NCBI RefSeq assembly: GCF_038005985.1
Contig: NZ_JBBOUI010000001.1
Coordinates: forward strand, 2,810,001 to 2,874,000
Direction of reading: 5' to 3'
Source: Solibacillus sp. FSL R7-0682
Lineage (GTDB): Bacteria; Bacillota; Bacilli; Bacillales_A; Planococcaceae
DNA length: 64,000 nucleotides
Position numbers and translations under genes: made by a program. This document shows positions 7,561 to 16,258 of this stretch, one piece after another. Each line of letters begins with the position of its first letter. Position 1 is the stretch's first letter. A model generated the notes under the pieces. It was not told the DNA's origin and made no database searches. It worked only from the letters and a program-made list of their open reading frames with translations.

Positions 7561-8307
7561 TTAATGAATCTTTCGAACAGAATGACCGTACCAGCTTGCC
7601 CGCTGCTCTTCAGAAATCGTATCAAAATCATTTTTAAAGCCATGGAAATGGATCGTTTGATTTAAACAAGCAACATGGCTCACTCGATCCGATACCGTAT
7701 CCACATCATGTGTTACTAAAATTAATGTCATATTATGGTGCGCATTTAAGTGTGCGAGCATATCATAAAATGCTTGCACATTTTCGTGATCAATCCCAAC
7801 TGTTGGCTCATCTAAAATAAGTAATTTAGGTTGTGCAACTAATGCTCTGGCAATAAATACACGCTGCTGTTGACCACCAGATAATTGTCCTATATTACGT
7901 TTTGCATACTGTTCCATACCAACATCCGCTAAAGCACGTCTAACTAATACATCTGCATCTTTTGGTAATCTTTTAAATAGTCCAGCCTTTTTTGTTAAGC
8001 CGCTTTTCACCACTTCTTCAACCGTTGCAGGAAAGCCTGAGTTAAAGGCATTGGATTTTTGTGACACATAACCAATCCATTCACGATGGTTGAATTGACT
8101 TGCCTGTTCACCAAATAAGTAAATTTCACCTGACATGGGCTTTAACAGCCCTAAAATCAACTTTAATAGTGTCGATTTTCCAGAACCATTTTGCCCTAAA
8201 AGTGCTAGAAAATCTCCTTCTTCGACTTTCAATGAAATATTTTTCAGTACTTGCGTATATTCATATTGAAATGACACATTTTTTAGTTCAATTAACGTTT
8301 TTTTCAT
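7561..8307 (-). CDS. znuC: Zinc ABC transporter ATP-binding protein
   Basis: A 248-residue ABC ATPase: Walker A GQNGSGKST at 38-46, signature LSGGQQQR at 142-149, Walker B LLILDEPT at 162-169, and an H-loop VTHD near 200. It powers import through ZnuB. It is the first gene of znuC-znuB-zur, and a Zur-box-like palindrome lies 17 nt upstream of its start codon (8324-8346). Manganese specificity cannot be excluded from the ATPase alone; linkage to Zur argues for zinc. Confidence 0.88.
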   Translation of the reverse strand: MKKTLIELKNVSFQYEYTQVLKNISLKVEEGDFLALLGQNGSGKSTLLKLILGLLKPMSGEIYLFGEQASQFNHREWIGYVSQKSNAFNSGFPATVEEVVKSGLTKKAGLFKRLPKDADVLVRRALADVGMEQYAKRNIGQLSGGQQQRVFIARALVAQPKLLILDEPTVGIDHENVQAFYDMLAHLNAHHNMTLILVTHDVDTVSDRVSHVACLNQTIHFHGFKNDFDTISEEQRASWYGHSVRKIH

Positions 8308-8323
8308 TTCACTCGCTTCTTTC

Positions 8324-8346
8324 TAATTCAAAATCATTACGATTTA
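8324..8346 (-). promoter_or_regulatory. Zur box-like operator
   Basis: Read on the minus strand, the left half-site is TAAATCGTAAT and, after one central base, the right half is ATTTTGAATTA. The first half matches the Bacillus Zur consensus half-site fully and the second matches 8 of 11 positions as a palindrome. It lies just upstream of znuC, whose operon also encodes Zur. Confidence 0.6.
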
Positions 8347-8405
8347 CAATTTGATAGTATAAAGGACTTTTATCTATATGTAAAGGAAATAAACTTGAAA
8401 GGATG

Positions 8406-8651
8406 ATGAAAATTAGCATGTTAGAGTGGGCTGAAAATCTTCAGAAAATGAATGATAAGCAAGTTCAGCAATTTGCCAAAAAGAAGAAGATTGATTTATC
8501 TTTAGAGGAAATAAAAAAATTGCGTAAGATTTTTTCAAAAGCATCGATTACTTGGGGGATTTATGGGATACCAAAAGATGTTTTAAAGGAAGTAGAAGAT
8601 GTGATTGGACAAAAAAGACTCAATCAGCTTCGAAAAGAAATTGGTATATAA
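8406..8651 (+). CDS. DUF2624/YqfT-like small protein
   Basis: About 81 residues, charged and helical, with no membrane segment or metal motif. It sits where yqfT lies in B. subtilis (next to the zinc transporter genes) and has a similar length and a similar helical layout, but sequence resemblance is modest. AAAGG overlaps the first ATG at 8403; the ATG at 8406 gives marginally better spacing, and an ATG at 8418 is also possible. No function is known. A bidirectional terminator follows. Confidence 0.6.
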   Translation: MKISMLEWAENLQKMNDKQVQQFAKKKKIDLSLEEIKKLRKIFSKASITWGIYGIPKDVLKEVEDVIGQKRLNQLRKEIGI

Positions 8652-8659
8652 TCATTGTT

Positions 8660-8703
8660 AAAAGACATGATTTGTAATTAAAACAAATCATGTCTTTTTT
8701 ATT
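8660..8703. terminator. Bidirectional terminator
   Basis: AAAAGACATGATTTGT pairs with its complement across a 7-nt loop, with T runs on both sides. It serves the convergent YqfT-like gene (plus strand) and the MerR-family gene (minus strand). Confidence 0.8.
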
Positions 8704-8706
8704 GTA

Positions 8707-9036
8707 TTAAAATAAAAGTATTTCTTCTTGAACAATGGCACGTAAATCTTCATTACGAAATGTTTTCCCACGATATGTACGACTTTCACCTTGACGTTTT
8801 AATGCAAACACCTTTTTAATCCCCGCAATATTAATGCCTTGCTCTAAAAGTTCTTGGATTTCTAATAACTCATCTACGTTTTGAAGTGAAAACATACGAC
8901 GATTTCCGTCAGAGCGAACAGGCTCCACTAGCTCATGCTCCTCATAGTAGCGAATTTGTCTGGCAGTTAAATTTGTAATTTGCATCACTGTTCGTATTGG
9001 TAAAATGGGCATTGCCTTTCGATAATCTTTGTTCAT
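8707..9036 (-). CDS. MerR-family regulator, GlnR-like
   Basis: About 109 residues. The DNA-binding part (AMPILPIRTVMQITNLTARQ, then IRYYEEHELVEPVRSDGNRR) closely resembles GlnR/TnrA nitrogen regulators. The start is placed at ATG 9034-9036 after GGCGGGGG. The C-terminal tail ends EEILLF and is shorter than the regulatory tail of GlnR. There is no glnA beside it, unlike the usual glnR-glnA pair, so it may be a paralogue or a stand-alone GlnR/TnrA-type regulator. Being monocistronic, its target is not evident from context. Confidence 0.72.
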   Translation of the reverse strand: MNKDYRKAMPILPIRTVMQITNLTARQIRYYEEHELVEPVRSDGNRRMFSLQNVDELLEIQELLEQGINIAGIKKVFALKRQGESRTYRGKTFRNEDLRAIVQEEILLF

Positions 9037-9196
9037 ATAATTCCCCCGCCTCTCTACTAATAATTTACAACGGATTGACATTATACAACAATAATTTATT
9101 AGCTTTTATTACATAGCTTTTTTCGAAGAGTTCTATCGAAAAATGGCATATAGCATTAAAACAACAATGTAAGCTCTTTCATTATGGAATTTTTCA

Positions 9197-9802
9197 TTAA
9201 TTTTTGACACATTCTTCCAAACATAATTTGATTGCATTAAGTAAATCCCTTGATGACCATCCTGGAATTCGACCATTCGCTATTGCCAATTCGAAAGAAG
9301 CAGGAATATGAATAAAACCTGCCACTACATTTTGTGTCAAGTTAGCATAGCGTAGTCCTTCATACATCATGTTATTGCATAAATACGTACCTGCTGAATT
9401 AGAAATTGTTGCTGGATAGCCTGCTTCATTTAAACGATTGACCATCGAACGAATGGGTAGGGTTGAAAAGTAAGCCGCCTCTCCACCTTCAACAATCGGT
9501 GCGTCTTCAAAAGTTACTCCATTATTATCTTTCTCTCCATCTTTAATATTAATCGCTACTCGTTCTGGCGATATTTTTGTAATACCTGCAGCTAGGCCTA
9601 ATGAGACAATCATTGCTGGCTTGATGTCCGCTAGTAATGTCTTAAACTGTTCTGGACCCTTCGTAAAGTCAACGCTTAATACACGACCAATTACTTCATA
9701 TTCTCCAAACACTTCACCATCCAATGCATTAACAATATCCATCGTAGGATTAATTGGATTCGTTAGAAATGGTTCAAACCCTGTTAATAAAAGTTTTTTC
9801 AT
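9197..9802 (-). CDS. pcp: Pyroglutamyl-peptidase I
   Basis: A 201-residue cysteine peptidase of family C15 with the catalytic triad visible as E80 (SPERVAIN), C142 (SNSAGTYLCNN) and H165 (FIHIPAS). It removes N-terminal pyroglutamate from peptides in the cytoplasm. The chosen ATG (9800-9802) starts MKKLLLTGFEPF, the canonical family start, behind AAAGGGGAG. Length and motif spacing match the family. Confidence 0.93.
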   Translation of the reverse strand: MKKLLLTGFEPFLTNPINPTMDIVNALDGEVFGEYEVIGRVLSVDFTKGPEQFKTLLADIKPAMIVSLGLAAGITKISPERVAINIKDGEKDNNGVTFEDAPIVEGGEAAYFSTLPIRSMVNRLNEAGYPATISNSAGTYLCNNMMYEGLRYANLTQNVVAGFIHIPASFELAIANGRIPGWSSRDLLNAIKLCLEECVKN

Positions 9803-9848
9803 TTTAAAAATCTCCCCTTTAACAATGTCAGGTAAGTATTGCGTCACT

Positions 9849-11270
9849 TTATAATTGCTTCATAATTGCTGTAACTGCTTTATCAATATTGGCAATACCG
9901 TTTGCACGATTTTCAATCATAATTGAGAAAATATATTGTTTCCCGCTTTCTCCCTTCATATAGCCTGAGAGCGCATGTACATTGGATATATATCCTGTTT
10001 TAGCAATGACTCTCCCTTGAAGTTGCGTTGATGTAAAACGTTGACGAAGAGTTCCGCCGATGCTCCGCTCCTTATTCCCTGCAACTGGGAGAGACTTATA
10101 AAAGGTTTGATAATAAGGTTCACTCTGAATTTCGTACAGTAGCTGTGTAATGCCAATCGATGTCATACGGTTTTGATTGGACAATCCTGAACCATCAACA
10201 AAGCGCCAATTGCCCATTGAAATATTTTTGGTTTTACTATAGTCCATCATGACATTTGCACCAGAAGGTAAATCACCAACACCATATTGTTGTTGTCCCA
10301 TTGCTTTGGCAAAAATATCGCCCATACTGTTATTACTTAACTTCATAAAAACAGAGAACATTTGCGAAAGTGGCTTCGATTCATTTGAAAATACGAGCCT
10401 TGCTTGTTCAGGAACTTGTTGTCTTATAATTTTTGACGTTTTATCAAAGCGAATTCCCATATTCATCATCGATGTTTTAATCGCATGAAGTGTGTTAATT
10501 GTAGGATTTGGTACAGTCACCCAATCTTTCGATGTACTTCCAACAGGTAGATTCCCTGTTATAACGATTCGATTAGAATTGTAAGAACGTTTAATTGAAA
10601 TCGTATTTTTTTGACCATTTTTCACAGTTTTTGCTTGATTTGAAACAACCATTCCACTTAAATTAGGCGTTACACCATAGGTAGGCGCTGCACCAACTTT
10701 ACTCGGAAAAACCGTTACAATTACTGTGCTTGCGTCATAATCCTCGTTTGGTGACATTGTAATGGCTGACGTACGTGCTGCAAAGTAATACGATTCATCC
10801 TCCTTCTCCACACCAGGGGAAAGTGTATTTCCGGAGAAAGCACTGTCATCACCAATTAAGTTTCCGGTAACGGAGCGAATCCCCAATTTTTGAAGTGCTC
10901 TTGAAAATTCCTGGAAATCAACGTTATTTAGCGTCGGATCCCCACTTCCTTCTATGTAAACATTGCCGAATAATACATTGTTTTCGATTTCACCATCAAT
11001 GTAAAGATTCGTTTTAAAACGATAATTTACTCCTAATGTTTCCAATGCTGCAGCGCCTGATAATAGCTTTAAATTCGAAGCTGGTCTCATCGCCTTGTTC
11101 CCATTATGGGAATAAACAATTTCACCAGTTTTTGCATCGCGAATTGTAACCGCAGCATTATCAACCCCTAAATTTGTTGCAACTGTCGTCTTAATAGAAG
11201 AAGCATAGCCTTGTAATGGTAATGCAAATAATAATGTTAGTAGGACGAATAGCTGCGTCAGTTTTTTCAT
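9849..11270 (-). CDS. dacC: D-alanyl-D-alanine carboxypeptidase / endopeptidase, PBP4a-like (peptidase S13)
   Basis: About 473 residues with a Sec signal peptide (hydrophobic residues 6-22, cleavage near GYASS). The serine penicillin-binding motifs are present: SNLK at 65-68, SNN near 312-314, and KTG near 424-426. The large insert between motifs 1 and 2 is the domain pattern of class C low-molecular-mass PBPs. It trims D-Ala from peptidoglycan stem peptides outside the membrane. The ATG at 11268-11270 gives a proper signal peptide; an in-frame upstream start adds six unlikely residues. Confidence 0.88.
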   Translation of the reverse strand: MKKLTQLFVLLTLLFALPLQGYASSIKTTVATNLGVDNAAVTIRDAKTGEIVYSHNGNKAMRPASNLKLLSGAAALETLGVNYRFKTNLYIDGEIENNVLFGNVYIEGSGDPTLNNVDFQEFSRALQKLGIRSVTGNLIGDDSAFSGNTLSPGVEKEDESYYFAARTSAITMSPNEDYDASTVIVTVFPSKVGAAPTYGVTPNLSGMVVSNQAKTVKNGQKNTISIKRSYNSNRIVITGNLPVGSTSKDWVTVPNPTINTLHAIKTSMMNMGIRFDKTSKIIRQQVPEQARLVFSNESKPLSQMFSVFMKLSNNSMGDIFAKAMGQQQYGVGDLPSGANVMMDYSKTKNISMGNWRFVDGSGLSNQNRMTSIGITQLLYEIQSEPYYQTFYKSLPVAGNKERSIGGTLRQRFTSTQLQGRVIAKTGYISNVHALSGYMKGESGKQYIFSIMIENRANGIANIDKAVTAIMKQL

Positions 11271-11355
11271 TGTATAACCACCTCTCAATATTCAGAATTT
11301 ACAATTAATGATTATAACAAAAAATTACATCATTTGCATTATTAAGTACAAATTC

Positions 11356-11392
11356 AAAAAGCACATTTCCCATATTCATGTGAGAAATGTGC
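11356..11392 (-). terminator. Terminator after nfo
   Basis: GGCACATTTCTC pairs with GGGAAATGTGC on the minus strand, followed by TTTTTG. It lies directly behind the nfo stop at 11402 and separates it from dacC. Confidence 0.75.
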
Positions 11393-11401
11393 CTATTATA
11401 A

Positions 11402-12292
11402 TTATTCCCCGCGCATTGCATTAATTAGTTCAGGACGGAATTCACCATCACGTAACATCGCGATTTCATGCGTATAAGGAGCTTTTTTATTTTTTGCATC
11501 AATGCCTACAAATGGCGTTTCTAAAATTTTTGGTCGATCCATTAATTGAGGATGATGGACAATGTACTTCATTGCTTCAAAGCCTATATGACCAAATCCT
11601 ATATTTTCATGACGGTCTTTACCTGCTCCACAAACATTTTTCGAATCATTAATATGCAATACTTTTAAACGGTCTAAACCAATGATTTTATCAAATTCAT
11701 TTAATACACCATCAAAGTCATTCACTATATCATAGCCTGCGTCATGTGTATGACATGTATCGAAGCAAATGGATAAACGTTCATTATTCGTAACACCATC
11801 AATAATACGTGCTAGCTCTTCAAAATTACGGCCAATTTCTGAACCTTTACCAGCCATTGTTTCAAGCGCAATTTGAACCGGATAGTCCTGCGTTAACACT
11901 TCATTTAAACCCTCAACAATTCTAGCAATACCCACATCGACTCCTGCACCAACATGAGCTCCTGGGTGTAATACAATTTGAGTTGCCTCAAGGGCAGCTG
12001 TTCGCTTAATCTCTTCTTGTAAAAAATTCACACCAAGTTCAAAAGTTTCTGGCTTTGTTGTATTTGCTAAGTTAATAATATACGGTGCGTGGACAATGAT
12101 ATTACTCATACCATTTTCCTGCATATGAAGTAAACCCTTCATTATATTCAGCTCTTCAATCGGTTTACGACGTGTGTTTTGAGGCGCGCCAGTATAAATC
12201 ATGAATGTGTTTGCACCATAGCTTAACGCCTCTTCACTTGCACCTAATAACATTTTCTTACCGCTCATTGAAACGTGTGAACCTAATAACAT
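11402..12292 (-). CDS. nfo: Endonuclease IV (apurinic/apyrimidinic endonuclease)
   Basis: A 296-residue TIM-barrel nuclease. Metal-site motifs are visible: [34 protein letters not shown] and HINDSKN, the full set of the EndoIV trinuclear zinc site. It cleaves the backbone at abasic sites in base-excision repair. The start [11 protein letters not shown] is chosen to match family members; GGAGGG precedes it. It follows cshB as in B. subtilis (yqfR-yqfS). Confidence 0.95.
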   Translation of the reverse strand: MLLGSHVSMSGKKMLLGASEEALSYGANTFMIYTGAPQNTRRKPIEELNIMKGLLHMQENGMSNIIVHAPYIINLANTTKPETFELGVNFLQEEIKRTAALEATQIVLHPGAHVGAGVDVGIARIVEGLNEVLTQDYPVQIALETMAGKGSEIGRNFEELARIIDGVTNNERLSICFDTCHTHDAGYDIVNDFDGVLNEFDKIIGLDRLKVLHINDSKNVCGAGKDRHENIGFGHIGFEAMKYIVHHPQLMDRPKILETPFVGIDAKNKKAPYTHEIAMLRDGEFRPELINAMRGE

Positions 12293-12361
12293 ACTTAAAT
12301 TCCCTCCAATAAACAAACAACAGGCTGCGAAGAAAGTATTCTAAGCAGCCGTATTTGTTTC

Positions 12362-13669
12362 TTATTTATTTGTACGGCGTTTAATACGACGTTCACGTTT
12401 TTTAATTTTTTCCATTTCCCATCTCATATTACGTTTGTAGCCTGGTTTGACCTTTTTCGGCTTACGTACCATAGATTTTGCTTTTGCATCGATTTCATCT
12501 TGTTGGCGTTCACTTTTACGATTTGCACGTTGGTGACGATCTTTTAACTCCGACCATTCCCCATCTTTAATATCCTTTTGAACGAATGGAATACCCATTT
12601 TTTCAACTCGAATTAATGCGTCTTCATTTTCAGGTTGGAATAATGTAATTGCTGTACCTTTAGAGCCTGCACGTGCAGTACGTCCTACGCGGTGGATAAA
12701 GAACTCTAAATCATCTGGAATTTCATAGTTAATAACATGTGAAATACCTTGAATATCAATTCCACGTGCTGCTAAGTCTGTAGCAACGATATATTGGAAT
12801 TCTAAATCACGAATTTGCTTCATCATTTTCTTACGATCACGTGGTGATAAATCCCCATGAATTTGACCGGCACGAATACCTTGCTCGGCTAAGTAACCCG
12901 CTACTGCTTCTGCTGTTTTGCGCGTATTACAGAAAATAACCGCTAAAAATGGATTAATCCCTTTAATTACATCCATTAAACGTGTATTACGAGATTTTGA
13001 ACGAACAGGAACTAATATGAATTCAATGCCTTCTGCTACCGGGCGCTTGTCGTTCATATGGATATGAATAGGCGCATCCATGTATTTCTTTAAGAATGGC
13101 TTTAATTTTTCAGGAATTGTTGCTGAGAAAACAAACATCTCAAGCTTTTCTGGCATATGAGATGCAAAACCATCAATATCTTCAATAAAGCCCATGTCAA
13201 AGGCTAAATCTGCTTCATCAATAACTAAAATAGGCGCTGTGTGTACTAATAACGCATTTTCTTTTACTAAATCATTAATACGACCTGGTGTACCTACAAC
13301 AATTTGAGGTTGAGTTTTTAAACGATCAATTGAACGTTGTTTATCTGTACCACCAATAAATAGTTTTGTTGAAATTTCTGTTCCTTCAACCAGTTGATTT
13401 AACGCATCAAAAATTTGTTGCGCCAGCTCACGAGTTGGTGACGTAATAACAGCTTGTACTTCTTGTTTTTCTTCTACAATACGTTGCACGATTGGTAGTA
13501 AAAAACTGTGCGTTTTCCCTGTACCAGTATGTGCTTGTCCAATTGCACTCTTTCCCTTTAATACGAGTGGAATCATTTCTTTTTGAATCGGTGTCGGCTC
13601 TGTAAATCCAAGCTTTGCAACGGCGTCCTGCAAGAATGGCTTAAAATTGTAATCAGTATATTTCGACAT
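12362..13669 (-). CDS. cshB: DEAD-box RNA helicase CshB
   Basis: A 435-residue helicase: Walker A AHTGTGKT at 46-53, PTRELA near 79, DEAD at 151-154, SAT at 182-184 and the HRVGRTARAG motif in the second RecA domain. A Lys/Arg-rich tail (the last 30 residues) favours RNA binding. CshB acts in mRNA/rRNA remodelling and cold adaptation in Bacillus. Its position before nfo and beside yqfQ identifies it as the CshB (YqfR) member rather than CshA. Confidence 0.9.
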   Translation of the reverse strand: MSKYTDYNFKPFLQDAVAKLGFTEPTPIQKEMIPLVLKGKSAIGQAHTGTGKTHSFLLPIVQRIVEEKQEVQAVITSPTRELAQQIFDALNQLVEGTEISTKLFIGGTDKQRSIDRLKTQPQIVVGTPGRINDLVKENALLVHTAPILVIDEADLAFDMGFIEDIDGFASHMPEKLEMFVFSATIPEKLKPFLKKYMDAPIHIHMNDKRPVAEGIEFILVPVRSKSRNTRLMDVIKGINPFLAVIFCNTRKTAEAVAGYLAEQGIRAGQIHGDLSPRDRKKMMKQIRDLEFQYIVATDLAARGIDIQGISHVINYEIPDDLEFFIHRVGRTARAGSKGTAITLFQPENEDALIRVEKMGIPFVQKDIKDGEWSELKDRHQRANRKSERQQDEIDAKAKSMVRKPKKVKPGYKRNMRWEMEKIKKRERRIKRRTNK

Positions 13670-13828
13670 TTTTCGTACCTCCTAACATCTGTCCTATTGT
13701 ACCATGTTTCGTACATTTAAGTGACCATCTGCATATCATAACGATAAATAAGATTGACGTCAAACAGTTGAGAAGAAGTTTTTGAAGAAATGTCTTAATT
13801 TATACTGATTTTGAGAAAGGAGCTCGTT

Positions 13829-14401
13829 ATGCGTCCCCCATTTTATGTTCCACCTAGTGTTCCTGGATTTATGATGAATCAAATGCCCATTCCGCCACGA
13901 TTTCCGATGTACGCGCCACAGTTCATGAGAGCAGCACCACAATTTATGAGGGCAGCACCTTTTGTTTCACAAATGCCGATTCCACCACAAGTACCTATGC
14001 AAGTTGCTCAAGCTGCCGGTGCTGCACAAGCAGCGCAAGCAGTTGGTGCTGCGGGTGCTGCAGGTGTTGCGGGTGCCGCTGCGGGTGCACCACGTTTAGA
14101 AAGCTTATTAGCAGGAGCCAATTCTTTATTTACAAATGCGCAAAAATATACACCGTACATTCAACAAGCCGCTCCAATGTTTAAAAATTTGCCTGCACTT
14201 TGGCGACTTTATAGAGGCTTTAAAGATACACCGGATCCATTAGAATCTTCGACGGCGATTGCACCTGAAGCTACAACTACGCCTTCCAATAAAGAACGCA
14301 ACAGAAGACCTAATAGATCACGACAGCAGGAAACTCAAACACCTAAGTTAACGCAACGTCCATCAAAACCAATGATTTTCCAGCCTCCATTTAATGAATA
14401 A
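13829..14401 (+). CDS. yqfQ: YqfQ-like protein (VrrA family), low complexity
   Basis: About 190 residues. The N-terminal third is rich in Pro, Met and Phe with imperfect repeats (PPRFPMYAPQFMRAAPQFMR), then an Ala/Gly/Val/Gln run at about 60-90, a conserved helical block (YTPYIQQAAPMFKNLPALWR) and a basic tail. This is the YqfQ/VrrA architecture. The ATG at 13829 follows AGAAAGGAG; an in-frame TTG at 13811 lies ahead of that site. In B. anthracis the vrrA repeats vary between strains. Function is unknown; a coat or cell-surface role is speculation. Confidence 0.75.
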   Translation: MRPPFYVPPSVPGFMMNQMPIPPRFPMYAPQFMRAAPQFMRAAPFVSQMPIPPQVPMQVAQAAGAAQAAQAVGAAGAAGVAGAAAGAPRLESLLAGANSLFTNAQKYTPYIQQAAPMFKNLPALWRLYRGFKDTPDPLESSTAIAPEATTTPSNKERNRRPNRSRQQETQTPKLTQRPSKPMIFQPPFNE

Positions 14402-14413
14402 TTCCAATAAATA

Positions 14414-14618
14414 GAGGCTAGGAAAAAACAAAAATACAATTTTTCTCTTCGGAGAAAAATTGTATTTTTTAATACGCGTAAAATTATTTCCCGTTCCAGG
14501 TACGCTTTCCGCACGCACAGCTGGAGTCGCCCCTTCACTTCAACCAATTTAAATAAAGTTTATTTTTATTATTTAAATTTTGCAAAATACAAAAGCTTTC
14601 TACTTATATCCTAGTCTC
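14414..14618. repeat. Interspersed repeat element, copy A (with terminator hairpin)
   Basis: The element starts GAGGCTAGGA and ends TCCTAGTCTC, near-perfect inverted ends. It holds a 15-bp hairpin (AAATACAATTTTTCT ... AGAAAAATTGTATTT) flanked by T runs, and an AT-rich right part with AAAATACAAAAGCTTTCTAC. A shorter copy lies at 33541-33670. Copy A has about 75 extra bases in the middle (roughly 14480-14555), including ACGCTTTCCGCACGC. Confidence 0.65.
14430..14475. terminator. Repeat-borne terminator after yqfQ
   Basis: A 15-bp stem around CTTCGG is followed by TTTTTT. It lies 30 nt after the yqfQ stop and is part of the interspersed repeat, so yqfQ appears to be terminated by the repeat. 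Confidence 0.65.
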
Positions 14619-14656
14619 TTTTGGTGTTTATATAGTTCAAAATAACAGGAGGAAAA

Positions 14657-15382
14657 TTAATAGGCTTTTGCTAAAAGTTCAATTTTTTCCGCTACATCAT
14701 AGGTCGTTACACGTTCCGTGGCAAATTCCCCCACTTCATGACTTCCAACACACACACTATAAATTGCTTGTTTAAACATTAGTAGGTCATTGACATCATT
14801 ACCAAATGCAATATATTCTTTAACCCCTAATCGCTCAAGTCCTTCTACTTTATTTAAATTTAAAGAACATATGTCGAGTATTTTTTCCTCTGCATATTCA
14901 AAAACAGTAACCGGTAGTGTTTGTACGTATTTTTTCACTTTTGCTGGCGGATCAAATAACAGCACTTTCGAAAAACCATTTAGTTCGTGAATATTTAGTT
15001 TTCTTGCTTTCTTCTCACTATCAATACCGCGATACATCGGATGCTCTACACTTCCTGTATAGGCATAATCCCAATCACTATCTGCTAAATAGGCTAATTG
15101 ATTAGTTACTACCAATTCCATTATTTGCGATTGAATTGTCGTATGTAGATATTTCACTTCAATATGCCCCTCAGCATATGTAAATGCTCCGTTGCTTCCA
15201 ATCATACGGCAAGAATGAAATACTTTAGGAATAACCGGAAGCATATCTCGTATAGGACGAGCTGAAGCAAAAATCACTTCATGACCTTGTTGCTGTACAG
15301 TATGTAGTGCACGTACTATTTGGTCATCTAACGGTGCTCCTTGAAAACAAATCGTCCCATCTAAATCAAATACAAAAATCAT
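14657..15382 (-). CDS. HAD-superfamily hydrolase, Cof type (subfamily IIB)
   Basis: A 241-residue protein starting MIFVFDLDGTI (nucleophile Asp in DLDGT), with a Ser/Thr motif near FASARPIRD and the final acidic motif FGNDVNDLLMF. The cap between motifs II and III fits Cof-type sugar-phosphate phosphatases. The substrate is not predictable. It is a single gene facing away from yqfQ, with the interspersed repeat between them. Confidence 0.82.
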   Translation of the reverse strand: MIFVFDLDGTICFQGAPLDDQIVRALHTVQQQGHEVIFASARPIRDMLPVIPKVFHSCRMIGSNGAFTYAEGHIEVKYLHTTIQSQIMELVVTNQLAYLADSDWDYAYTGSVEHPMYRGIDSEKKARKLNIHELNGFSKVLLFDPPAKVKKYVQTLPVTVFEYAEEKILDICSLNLNKVEGLERLGVKEYIAFGNDVNDLLMFKQAIYSVCVGSHEVGEFATERVTTYDVAEKIELLAKAY

Positions 15383-15508
15383 TTCGTCACCTCACAATCC
15401 TAGGATAGCTTAAACTAGTAGAATTTTCATTAATTAGAACAGATTTTTGAAACATTCCCCGATTTCAGACGTATTAAACGTAACGTATTTTTAGAAAGTT
15501 GGGATAGC

Positions 15509-15703
15509 ATGATTCGAAATTGTCCAGATTGTTCCACTGAAATGGAGATGAATTGCTTTATCGTCAATCCATATGGTATTCAAATTCAAAAAAAACGGAA
15601 AGGTTTATTCAAAAATACAAAGAGTGTCCCAAAGGCGGCTGTTTGTACAAGTTGTGGGCATGTTACATTATATGTAGATAATTTTAAAGCGTATAATGAT
15701 TAA
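15509..15703 (+). CDS. Small zinc-ribbon protein
   Basis: A 64-residue protein with CPDC at 5-8 and CTSC near 47-50, the two knuckles of a zinc ribbon, with a basic segment (QKKRKGLFKNTK) between them. Such proteins often bind nucleic acid, but no function is assignable. The ribosome site is weak (GGGATAGC). A shared terminator follows at 15725-15770. Confidence 0.65.
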   Translation: MIRNCPDCSTEMEMNCFIVNPYGIQIQKKRKGLFKNTKSVPKAAVCTSCGHVTLYVDNFKAYND

Positions 15704-15724
15704 ACAAGAAACTATTCAAAATAA

Positions 15725-15770
15725 TAGACATGCCCTTTTCAATACAAAGGCATGTCTTTTTCCTTTTTTA
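15725..15770. terminator. Bidirectional terminator
   Basis: GACATGCC and GGCATGTC form the stem, with TTTTT on the plus side and a mixed T-rich side on the minus strand. It lies between the convergent zinc-ribbon gene and the DUF1450 gene. Confidence 0.75.
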
Positions 15771-16043
15771 TGTCACAGAATTAACTTGTAGTTCTTCTTC
15801 CACTGCCTTTACTAACGTCTTTGAATCTTCTGCATGAATAATTTCACCGTTTACAATCGCAAAGAATTGATTTTCACATAACTCACAATTTGATGTACAA
15901 CCAGTTTCAATTATCTCAACATCTTCACGTTCACTTAAAACATCATAGGCATCTGAAGAACCAAACGATAAATTCGTTATGCAAAATTCAATTTGATTTT
16001 TCAATAGTTGCTCATTTTTACGCTTAAAGAATGAAAAAGCCAT
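15768..16043 (-). CDS. DUF1450 family protein (YuzB-like)
   Basis: 91 residues. After a short basic N-terminus the sequence IEFCITNLSFGS, then EIIETGCTSNCELCENQFFA and VNGEIIHAEDSKTLV, follows the DUF1450/YuzB pattern with its C-x3-C-x2-C cysteines, reminiscent of a thioredoxin-like or iron-sulfur-like fold. The biochemical role is unknown. It is transcribed away from ispH. Confidence 0.78.
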   Translation of the reverse strand: MAFSFFKRKNEQLLKNQIEFCITNLSFGSSDAYDVLSEREDVEIIETGCTSNCELCENQFFAIVNGEIIHAEDSKTLVKAVEEELQVNSVT

Positions 16044-16197
16044 ATAAATCCTCCATCTAGCACCAATTTATTTGTAAACATTATACAAATCTTTTTTAAT
16101 TGTTATTTACTTTTGCTCTGAAAATATGAAAAATCCCGTTATACCCATGACAATTTTATGTCAGTTCATTAATAGCACGTAAAATAGTGAACGAACT

Positions 16198-16226
16198 TTG
16201 TATAAAGCATCAACGTCCTATATAAT
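16198..16226 (+). promoter_or_regulatory. Sigma-A-type promoter of ispH
   Basis: TTGTAT, a 17-nt spacer and a perfect TATAAT (16221-16226) lie 33 nt before the ispH start. The -10 box is strong and the -35 box is partial. Confidence 0.6.
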
Positions 16227-16258
16227 AGAGTTACTGAGTTTTGAAAGGAGTTTGCCCA

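Noticed and set aside
9100-9150. Inverted repeat TTTTTCGA...TCGAAAAA near the pcp end considered as terminator
   Set aside because: The stem is AT-rich and followed by an A run on the minus strand, not a T run; termination there is not supported.
12315-12360. GGCTGC/GCAGCC hairpin between cshB and nfo considered as terminator
   Set aside because: No T run follows, and the downstream bases hold the nfo ribosome site, so it is at best an mRNA processing or translation hairpin.
14430-14475. Possible small RNA or CRISPR-like repeat in the hairpin element
   Set aside because: Only two dispersed copies with a single hairpin each; no regularly spaced repeats or spacers. A terminator within an interspersed repeat explains it.
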